64,000 nt of DNA. Source: CAZKWG01 sp964615375. Lineage in GTDB: Bacteria > Myxococcota_A > UBA796 > CAZKWG01. This document shows, piece by piece, positions 16,128 through 22,516 of the stretch. The first letter of the stretch is position 1; each line of letters begins with the position of its first letter. Location of the stretch: NCBI GenBank assembly GCA_964615375.1, contig CAZTOW010000032.1:51904-115903 (forward strand). The letters run 5' to 3'. The notes below the pieces were generated by a model, which saw only the letters and a list, made by a program, of their open reading frames with translations, ran no database searches and was not told the origin of the DNA. A program made the translations under genes and the position numbers.

Positions 16128-16787
16128 TCAGCCTCCACGGATGGCGGCCAGCAGGCGCCAGAGCTCGGTGGAGGGGTTCGGATCGTCTGCGCCCGTCTCC
16201 TCGTGCTGCTGCTGGAGCTGCCGCGCGCGACGCTCGGCTTCAGCTTCCTTGCCTGCCAACAGGTCGATGTCCACGTAGGGGTGCTTGTCGTGGTGATAGG
16301 TCGGCATCCACTCGGTCAGGAGCGCCTGGCAGTCGTGCCGATGGATCCAGGCGCGCTGGTCCGTGAGGTGAAGGAGCGCCCACAGCTCGAAGCAGGGGTT
16401 GGAGAGGACCAGGCCCACGTCGTTGGAGCGGGCCAGGTCGCGTGCGCGCCCGAGGACGGCGGGCGGGTGCTCGTCGCGATCCACCACGGCCCAGGCCGAG
16501 ACCTGGATGGAGGACGGAGCCCGCCCGGCGCGAAGTCGAGCGCGCTGTTCGGCGCGCCAGGTGATGGCGGCCTCGACGACGCTGCTCGGCACGCCGCAAG
16601 ACCCGACCACACGGACATCGGCGACCGCATGGGATCGATGACGTGCGTTGTACGCCTCGAGGTATTCTTTCTCCGTCTCGCCCTCACAACACACGACCAG
16701 CGACTTGCGCAGTTCGAATGTCGCCATCGGCCGCTTCAGCTTCGGCGGGGTGGGAGGCGGACGCTGAGGTCTCGCGCCGCGACTCAC
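16128..16787 (-). CDS. RloB-like TOPRIM-type protein (AbiLii-like)
   Basis: A 219-residue RloB-family protein: CEGETEKEYLEAYN carries the TOPRIM-like acidic Glu, AVVDRDEH the DxD-type metal site, and LSNPCFELWALLH the family's hallmark C-terminal motif. RloB-type proteins pair with RloA ATPases, as in the lactococcal AbiL system, and are presumed nucleases. The GTG start overlaps the upstream ATPase stop by 4 nt, so the pair is translationally coupled; an alternative ATG is at 16727. It lies in the same gene-dense area as the AbiE fusion, supporting a defence role. Confidence 0.85.
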   Translation of the reverse strand: MSRGARPQRPPPTPPKLKRPMATFELRKSLVVCCEGETEKEYLEAYNARHRSHAVADVRVVGSCGVPSSVVEAAITWRAEQRARLRAGRAPSSIQVSAWAVVDRDEHPPAVLGRARDLARSNDVGLVLSNPCFELWALLHLTDQRAWIHRHDCQALLTEWMPTYHHDKHPYVDIDLLAGKEAEAERRARQLQQQHEETGADDPNPSTELWRLLAAIRGG

Positions 16788-18082
16788 GAGCGGGACTCCC
16801 GCCGGGCGAGCACCTCGGACATCTTCCGAGGGAAGGGGACGCCGCCCGCCAGCCCCAGCTCATAGGCGCGCCGCCAGTCGTCGCGCTTGCGCAGCTTGAG
16901 GTCGGAGAGGGCCCGAAGGGTGGAGGCGCCGTCGCGACCTTTATCCACCAGCAGGATCTCGTCGCGGCGGAGGTGCTCCATGATCTGGCTGTCGTGGGTC
17001 GTGAAGACGAGCTGGGCGCCGCGCGGGTTGGAGGCGGGGTCGGTGAAGAGGCCGACCAGCTCGCTCACGAGGCGGGGGTGGAGGCCGCCGCCCATCTCGT
17101 CGAGCATCACGAGCTTGCCTCGGGCCAGCGCATGGAGAATCGGGTTCAACAGCCGAAGCAGGCTTTGAGTTCCGATGCTCTCCTGGTCAGGGCTCAGATA
17201 CACGATCCCCTCTTCCGCCTGGTGTCCCAGCTCGATGATGTGCAGCTCAGGGGTCTCCTTGAACACCGCCGCCACGTCCTCGAGCTGAGAGTCCTCGACA
17301 CCGAGCCGCTCCAGACGCCGCAGGATGTAGGAGCGGCTGCCGTCGGGATCCTGCACACGAACGTCCTCGATGCCCGCGTCGGCGCTGCGCAGGAGCGCCC
17401 GGACCAGCTCTCGATTCTCCGACGCGAGCACCGGGGCGTTGGGATGAAGCAGGTCCGTGGCGCTCGTGAGCTCGATCCTCTGGGCCGTGAGCGCCTTCAC
17501 GAAGGCCTCATGCCATACCTTCAACCTCGGATGATCCTCCGCCGCCGCCTTGGAGAAGAACAGCAGCTCCCTCCGCGTTGCCTCAGCGATCCGACGATTC
17601 GGACCGCCCAGCGCCGCGCCGAAGATCCAGTCCCGCTTGTCCTCTCCCAGCCGATGAAAGAGGAGCGTCTGCCGCCGCGTCTCGGCCTTCCAGAGGTACA
17701 ACCACTCCTCGATCACCCGAGCGTCGTCAAAGGCGAAACCATAGTGCAGCCGGTCATCGTCAACCGTGAAGTCCACGTCAAGGCGCGAGGTCGCCTCGCG
17801 CGGCGCGCGACGCAGGAGGAAGGGCATGCGCGGGATCTCCGCGCCGATGTCGCGCTTGAAGGAGTCACGGACCTCTCGAAAGAGGCCGATGATGGCCTGA
17901 AGGAGGTTCGACTTGCCCGAGGCGTTCCCGCCATAGACCGCGAGCACGGGCAGCACCCCGTTGGGCGCCGCCGGATGAGGGATCCGGTAGCCTGGCTCAT
18001 CCGTCAGGGCCGTCCCGACGAAGCTCAGCTCGGTCCGGTCCCGAAATGACCAGAGGTTCTCCAGCCCGACGCGCAGCAGCAT
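16784..18082 (-). CDS. RloA-like AAA ATPase (AbiLi-like)
   Basis: A 432-residue SMC/OLD-type ATPase of the AAA_15/AAA_21 group. It starts MLLRVGLENLWSFRDRTELSF, then Walker A YGGNASGKSN, an ABC-like signature region (SIGTQSLLRLLNP), Walker B KLVMLDEMGGGLHP and H-loop VFTTHDS. AGGAG lies 7 nt upstream of the ATG. Together with the coupled RloB-like gene it forms a two-gene RloAB unit, organised like AbiL and analogous to other ATPase-TOPRIM anti-phage systems such as OLD, Gabija and PARIS. The ATPase would sense and gate the TOPRIM effector; that role is inferred from the family. Confidence 0.88.
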   Translation of the reverse strand: MLLRVGLENLWSFRDRTELSFVGTALTDEPGYRIPHPAAPNGVLPVLAVYGGNASGKSNLLQAIIGLFREVRDSFKRDIGAEIPRMPFLLRRAPREATSRLDVDFTVDDDRLHYGFAFDDARVIEEWLYLWKAETRRQTLLFHRLGEDKRDWIFGAALGGPNRRIAEATRRELLFFSKAAAEDHPRLKVWHEAFVKALTAQRIELTSATDLLHPNAPVLASENRELVRALLRSADAGIEDVRVQDPDGSRSYILRRLERLGVEDSQLEDVAAVFKETPELHIIELGHQAEEGIVYLSPDQESIGTQSLLRLLNPILHALARGKLVMLDEMGGGLHPRLVSELVGLFTDPASNPRGAQLVFTTHDSQIMEHLRRDEILLVDKGRDGASTLRALSDLKLRKRDDWRRAYELGLAGGVPFPRKMSEVLARRESRS

Positions 18083-18187
18083 GAGGGTTCTCCTGCGGCG
18101 AAAATAGCCACAGGATCAAATTCTGACAAGACTCGTGCCGAAATCCGTCCTGGACCAGCTTGAAAATGCCCCTGAGCCCGACTCCCC

Positions 18188-19732
18188 TCACCGACTCCCG
18201 AACACCTCCACCAGCATGTCGTCCCAGCGGGTCCCGTCGGCCCAGCTCCCCTCCAGGTAGAGCGGGTCCACCGTGCCGCGGTAGGGCGCGTAGAGGTTCA
18301 GGCCCGTGGCGCCCTCGGAGACGCGGCCGTAGGTGTAGTTGCTGAGCACCACCGCGTCGAGCGCGGCGTGGGCGGCCAGGGCGGCGTCGATGAGGGCGGC
18401 GTCGTCGGTGCCGGCGGCCAGATTGTCCAGGACCTGGCCCAGATCGCGGTCCACCCCGCGCCCGCCGTCCCAGTCCAGGGCGGCGTGCGCGCTGTCGGAG
18501 AACAGGGTCTTCGGGTCGTCCAGGGCCAGGATCGCGTCGGCCACGCCGTCCAGCGCGGTGTTCAGGGCCGCGAGCCCGGCCAGATCCACCGCCGACTGGG
18601 TGCTGTCCCGGCTCTCGTAGAAGCGGAGCGAGACGCTCTCGGCGAGCTCCGCGGGGCTCATGGCCGGGTTGGCGATGAGGTCACCCAGCGTGTTGTCGTA
18701 GTCCCAGCCGTCCTCGCTCTCGTAGTCCTGGCTGGAGACCATCACCCCCGCGTAGGGCGCGCTCTCGTAGGCCACCTCCCAGCTCGCCATGATGCAGGCG
18801 TCGAAGCCCATGATCGCCAGCGGCTCGCCGGTCGCGGCCACCGCGGCCTCCAGGATCTCGGCCAGCTCGCCCTCGGCGATGGAGATGTCGTTGCCCGAGC
18901 TGTAGTCCGAGGAGATGCCCTTGGTGAGCCCCGCCTCGCCGCCGCCCGGCGCGAAGCTCCAGCCCCAGCCGTGGTCCCAGAGCACCAGCGCGGTGTGCTC
19001 GGCGGGGTAGGCCGCGGCGGCCCAGGCCACGAATTCGGAGACCGTCTCCGGCTCGCCCGAGTCCACGCTGCCCAGATCCTCGAGCACGGTGGAGCCGATG
19101 GCTTCGGGATCGTTGTCCTGCTCCACCCGGTAGCGGCGCGCGCCCGTCCAGTTGTCGTTGGTGCGGTCGAAGCCGCTGCTGCGGTCGATCTGCACGACGA
19201 TGTTCACCTCGTCGGTCGAGCCCGCCATCTCCATCTCGTTCAGATCCTCGATCGCGGCGCTCTCCAGCTCGTTGTCCCCGTTCATGAACACGAGGATGGT
19301 CCAGCTCGCCCGCGGCTCGTCCACCGTGAGGTCCACGCTGCCGCTGCCGCTGAGCCCCGACGCGGAGGTGACGTCGAGGGTGCAGGAGAAGGCCCCCGCC
19401 TCGGCGAAGCTGAGGGACAAGGTCGGCTCCGCGCCCGTGGTCCCGTCCGAGCAGCTCCAGGCGTAGTCCACCAGCGCGAAGCCCTGCGGATCGAAGGAGC
19501 CCGAGCCGTCCAGCGTCAGCGACTCGCCCACGATCGCCTCGACGGAGCCCGAGATCTGGGCCACGGGCGGGAGCGCGTCGGCGTAGGGGTCGGGCTCCGC
19601 GCTGTCCTGCTCCTCGGACGGGTCATGGGTGTCCTCGCCGCCCTCGGAGGAGGGATCGGAGGGTTGGACCTTGGTGGGCTCGCAAGCCACGATCCAGAGG
19701 GGGAACAGCGTGAAGAGACGTGGCATGCGCAT
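18188..19732 (-). CDS. Clostripain-family (C11) cysteine peptidase lipoprotein with PKD domain
   Basis: A 514-residue surface protein. ATG 19732 has AGGAG 6 nt upstream; the signal ends in the lipobox WIVAC. An acidic, Pro-rich linker is followed by a PKD-like domain (about 57-145: GESLTLDGSGSFDPQG ... YAWSC) and a C11 peptidase domain. The catalytic pair is visible in TALVLWDHGWGW (His) and AIMGFDACIMASWEVAY (Cys). Clostripain-type enzymes cleave after basic residues and need calcium. It is likely an outer-membrane-tethered protease. No operon partner is apparent. Confidence 0.88.
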   Translation of the reverse strand: MRMPRLFTLFPLWIVACEPTKVQPSDPSSEGGEDTHDPSEEQDSAEPDPYADALPPVAQISGSVEAIVGESLTLDGSGSFDPQGFALVDYAWSCSDGTTGAEPTLSLSFAEAGAFSCTLDVTSASGLSGSGSVDLTVDEPRASWTILVFMNGDNELESAAIEDLNEMEMAGSTDEVNIVVQIDRSSGFDRTNDNWTGARRYRVEQDNDPEAIGSTVLEDLGSVDSGEPETVSEFVAWAAAAYPAEHTALVLWDHGWGWSFAPGGGEAGLTKGISSDYSSGNDISIAEGELAEILEAAVAATGEPLAIMGFDACIMASWEVAYESAPYAGVMVSSQDYESEDGWDYDNTLGDLIANPAMSPAELAESVSLRFYESRDSTQSAVDLAGLAALNTALDGVADAILALDDPKTLFSDSAHAALDWDGGRGVDRDLGQVLDNLAAGTDDAALIDAALAAHAALDAVVLSNYTYGRVSEGATGLNLYAPYRGTVDPLYLEGSWADGTRWDDMLVEVFGSR

Positions 19733-19806
19733 GGGAGCTCCTGGCCCCGCCAGGGTAGCTGAGGCGGGCCCGAGCCGCTACGCCTCGCTCACCCCTCCTC
19801 CCCCCC

Positions 19807-19857
19807 TCACCCCTCACCCCCCCTCACCCCTCACCCCCCCTCACCCCTCACCCCCCC
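19807..19857. repeat. 17-bp C-rich tandem repeat, three copies
   Basis: Three exact 17-bp units (TCACCCCTCACCCCCCC) occupy 19807-19823, 19824-19840 and 19841-19857, flanked by further degenerate C-rich sequence. The repeat reaches the stop codon of the pseudouridine synthase gene (19848). The complementary strand is G-rich. Confidence 0.85.
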
Positions 19858-20705
19858 TCCCCCGCGAGCCTCCGGCGCAGGCGCTCCAGATCATCGGCCA
19901 GGGGGGCCTCGAAACGCAGGGTCTCGCCCGTCAGGGGGTGCTCGAAGCCCAGCACGCTGGCGTGCAGGCAGAGGCGGGGCGCCCGGCGCGCGATGGCCGA
20001 GCCGCCGTAGACCGCGTCGCCCAGGATGGGGTGGCCGCACTCGGCGAGGTGGATGCGCACCTGGTGGGTGCGCCCGGTCTCCAGGCGCGCCTCGACCAGC
20101 GAGGCCCCCGGGCCCAGGTGCCGCAGCAGCGTGAGCGTGGTGATCGCCTCCTTCGCGTCCGCGGGGACCGGCTCGTCCCGGGGCACGCTGCCCCGACGGC
20201 CGTCGCCGCGGTCGCGCACCAGCATCGTGCGCACACGGCGCGAGCCCTCAGATAAATGACCGGCGGTCAGCGCGGTGTAGCGGCGCTCGACGGCGTGGCG
20301 CTCGAAGAGGGCCTTGAGCGGGGCCTGGACGGACTCGGTGCGCGCGACCAGCAGGAGCCCGCTGGTGTCCTCGTCCAGGCGGTGGACGGCGAAGGCGCTC
20401 CCCAGCAGGCGCCCCGCCAGGCCCACAGCGTTCTTGTGCCCGCCCTCCCGCGGGGCCGGCACGCTGAGCATGCCCGCGGGCTTCCAGATCACGGCCAGGT
20501 GCGCGTCCCGGTGGACGAAGGCCAGGTCGTGGCCGGGCGAGAGGCGCGGCGCGGCCGGGTTGTAGCGCACGGCGGCCGGGTCCACGAGACGCCCGCCGTC
20601 GGCGGTGGGCACGCCCGAGAGCGAGACCTTGCCCGTCTGGAGCGCCTCGCGCGCCGCGCCGCCCGTGAGCCCGCGCTCGCGCAGGTGGTCGATGAGGCGG
20701 ATCAT
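19848..20705 (-). CDS. RluA-family RNA pseudouridine synthase
   Basis: A 285-residue pseudouridine synthase that isomerises uridine in rRNA or tRNA. An S4-like N-terminal part (MIRLIDHLRERGLTGGAAREALQTGKVSLSG) precedes the catalytic core with the RluA-family motif HRLDEDTSGLLL (catalytic Asp), WKPAGMLSVP, RYTALTAG and GRTHQVRIHLAECGHPILGD. I use ATG 20705, which has GGAG about 12 nt upstream; ATG 20732 is in frame but has no ribosome site. The target nucleotide cannot be inferred. Confidence 0.9.
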   Translation of the reverse strand: MIRLIDHLRERGLTGGAAREALQTGKVSLSGVPTADGGRLVDPAAVRYNPAAPRLSPGHDLAFVHRDAHLAVIWKPAGMLSVPAPREGGHKNAVGLAGRLLGSAFAVHRLDEDTSGLLLVARTESVQAPLKALFERHAVERRYTALTAGHLSEGSRRVRTMLVRDRGDGRRGSVPRDEPVPADAKEAITTLTLLRHLGPGASLVEARLETGRTHQVRIHLAECGHPILGDAVYGGSAIARRAPRLCLHASVLGFEHPLTGETLRFEAPLADDLERLRRRLAGEGG

Positions 20706-20761
20706 GGGGTGTTCTGCTCCATCCGCAGCCATAACGCGGTCAGGACACTCCGGCGCCTGGC

Positions 20762-20791
20762 TTGCATAGAGCGACCCTCAGGAGCTAAGAT
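20762..20791 (+). promoter_or_regulatory. Candidate sigma70-type promoter of the M91 peptidase gene
   Basis: A TTGCAT -35-like hexamer (20762-20767) is separated by 18 bp from TAAGAT (20786-20791). A transcript from here would begin near 20798 and favour the ATG at 20829, which has GAGG 6 nt upstream, over the ATG at 20790 that lies inside the -10 box. Inferred by eye. Confidence 0.45.
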
Positions 20792-20828
20792 GAACACCTG
20801 TCGCGGCCTTCGCGATCTGAGGTGTCCT

Positions 20829-21809
20829 ATGGGGAAGACACATCAGCAAGAGTATTGTGAGCCGGACTCCACCTCCGAGGTCGAAGATCTGGCCACCAGC
20901 ACGAGCTCGCCCGGGATGAGCCAGCCCTGGGGGAACGCGGCCACGGCCCAGGATCTTCTCGGGCAGGGCTCCGGAGCGGACCAGCGGCTCGCCGGGCTGA
21001 CCGAGGGGCTGTTCGGGGACGAGCGCCAGGTCGCGGGGCAGACCGTAGGCGGCGACACCGGGGGCCTCGGCGGCCTGTGGGGCTCGTTCACGCGGCTGAT
21101 TGACCGGGCCCAGGCGTCCAGCGAGCTCCGCGACCGCTTCGACGTGGTGCCCGATGACTTCGTTGGGCCTCGCCTGCCCAATCAGGTCACCGAGTCGGAG
21201 TACGACGAGATCGTCAACACCTACAGCGACATCCGCACCGGCAACTCGAACTTCCGCTTCGACAGCAGCGGGCTGACCGGAGACGACGCGGCCGCCTTCC
21301 GGGACCGGACCATGCAGGACTTCGCCTCGATCCTGCAGACCCCCTCGGGGCGCGGTCTGGTCAACCAGATGGCCTACGGCAAGAACGCCGACGGCAGCGC
21401 CCACACCCTGACCCTCCGCGGCATCACGAACCCCGCGGGCGCCGGCGTCCTGGCCGACAACATCCCCAACGCCTCCAACGGCACGGGCTCCAACGGCACC
21501 CTGTCCATCGCGCCGGGCCAGCCGATCGTGGACGCCTCGGCCCCGGACCACTACGGTCACATTCGCAGCGACATGGTGCTGTACCACGAGCTGGTCCACG
21601 CCAACCACAACCGGAACGGGACCCGCGACGCGACGCCGATGACCGCGGCCGAGGCGGTCGACCCGAAGGACATCGGGACCCGCGGCTCCGAGTACCAGGC
21701 GATGGGGCTCGGGAGATATGCTGGAGATCTCTACACGGAGAACCGCTACCGTGCCGAACGCCGCGCCATGGGGGAGGATCAGAGGCATTGGGATCGCTAC
21801 AACCCTTAG
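20829..21809 (+). CDS. M91-family (NleD-like) zinc metallopeptidase; candidate eCIS cargo
   Basis: A 326-residue protein without a signal peptide. The C-terminal half carries the zinc-peptidase motif HELVH (residues 253-257) in VLYHELVHANHNRNG and a downstream Glu304 (YTENRYRAERR), the arrangement of peptidase family M91, typified by the type III effector NleD that cleaves host MAP kinases. The N-terminal ~60 residues are low-complexity and contain QPWGNAATAQDLLG, reminiscent of GNAAVQ-type segments of eCIS-linked proteins. I chose ATG 20829 (TGAGGT upstream); ATG 20790 also has AGGAG but overlaps a likely -10 box. The gene is about 5.5 kb from the eCIS cluster. Role as an injected toxin is inference. 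Confidence 0.75.
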   Translation: MGKTHQQEYCEPDSTSEVEDLATSTSSPGMSQPWGNAATAQDLLGQGSGADQRLAGLTEGLFGDERQVAGQTVGGDTGGLGGLWGSFTRLIDRAQASSELRDRFDVVPDDFVGPRLPNQVTESEYDEIVNTYSDIRTGNSNFRFDSSGLTGDDAAAFRDRTMQDFASILQTPSGRGLVNQMAYGKNADGSAHTLTLRGITNPAGAGVLADNIPNASNGTGSNGTLSIAPGQPIVDASAPDHYGHIRSDMVLYHELVHANHNRNGTRDATPMTAAEAVDPKDIGTRGSEYQAMGLGRYAGDLYTENRYRAERRAMGEDQRHWDRYNP

Positions 21810-22446
21810 TGGAGCCCTGGTCGCGCCGCTGGGGAGCTGCGCCGACGGGGCTCCCCGCGCGCGCTCGGAGCAGGCCCCCGCTGAACACGGGACCGCTGCG
21901 GCTCCCGATCTCGAGGATGAAGCCGTGAACGACAGCGTCACGCTCACATGGAGCCTGAGCCGCGCGGAGGGCTCGGGCGCACTGCTCGTCACCTACCAGG
22001 TCGAGAACCACGGCCCCGAGGGCGTGCTGGTCATGGACCAGATGCTTCAGCTCGGGGCGAAGCAGGGCCTGGATCCGGCCCCGCAGGCGCTGATCGTGAC
22101 GCCCGACCCGGTGGATCCGGGTCTGGTCCACCTCACGCGCGGCCGGGTGGCGCCGTCCTCCGACCCCCGAGTGGAGATCCTCCCGGGCGTGCGCCCGCTC
22201 GGCCCCGGGGAGACGGCCACCGGGGCCGCCGAGATCTCGCTGCCCCTCAGGGCCTGGCACCCGAACGACGGCTTCTCCGCCCTCGCCGTCGCGCCGACCC
22301 GCGCGGTGTTGGAGATCGGGGTGCTCCCGCTGCAGGCCCCGACGCGGACCCTCCAGACCAGCCAGGGCGCCGTGCAGGTGCCTGAGCGGGCCGCGGCGAT
22401 CACGGCGCAGGTGCTCCATCGGGGTGAGGCCCGCGCCGTCCCCTAG
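21751..22446 (+). CDS. Lipoprotein overlapping the M91 peptidase gene; possible immunity or accessory protein
   Basis: A 231-residue protein overlapping the end of the M91 gene by 59 nt in another frame. I use the GTG at 21751, which has GGAG about 10 nt upstream and gives a basic n-region, a hydrophobic stretch and a lipobox-like APLGSC. The mature part looks like a single beta-sandwich (VTLTWSLSRAEGSGALLVTYQVEN, GPGETATGAAEISLPL), with no catalytic motif. The overlap suggests translational coupling with the peptidase. An immunity function is conceivable but unusual for eCIS cargo, so I leave it open. Confidence 0.55.
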   Translation: MPNAAPWGRIRGIGIATTLSGALVAPLGSCADGAPRARSEQAPAEHGTAAAPDLEDEAVNDSVTLTWSLSRAEGSGALLVTYQVENHGPEGVLVMDQMLQLGAKQGLDPAPQALIVTPDPVDPGLVHLTRGRVAPSSDPRVEILPGVRPLGPGETATGAAEISLPLRAWHPNDGFSALAVAPTRAVLEIGVLPLQAPTRTLQTSQGAVQVPERAAAITAQVLHRGEARAVP

Positions 22447-22516
22447 TCCAGAAGTGGGGGCGTCGCCCACCCCACGCCGCCGCGCGCCGGAGACCGGTTA
22501 TCCTGGCCGCTCAGCC

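Noticed and set aside
14975..16138. Pro-rich N-terminal extension of the lipoprotein at 14975-15967
   Set aside because: The extra codons only translate the 23-bp tandem repeat; the GTG at 15967 has AGGAG and starts a proper lipoprotein signal.
21718..21750. ATG at 21718 as the start of the lipoprotein gene after the M91 peptidase
   Set aside because: It lengthens the overlap and spoils the signal peptide; GTG 21751 gives a basic n-region and a ribosome site.
22496..22506. GGTTATCCTG-like string before the kinase gene, with similar strings near 26450 and, on the minus strand, near 63570
   Set aside because: It could be a TATCCT -10 box, but no -35 partner is seen and distances to the starts differ widely, so a shared regulatory site is not supported.
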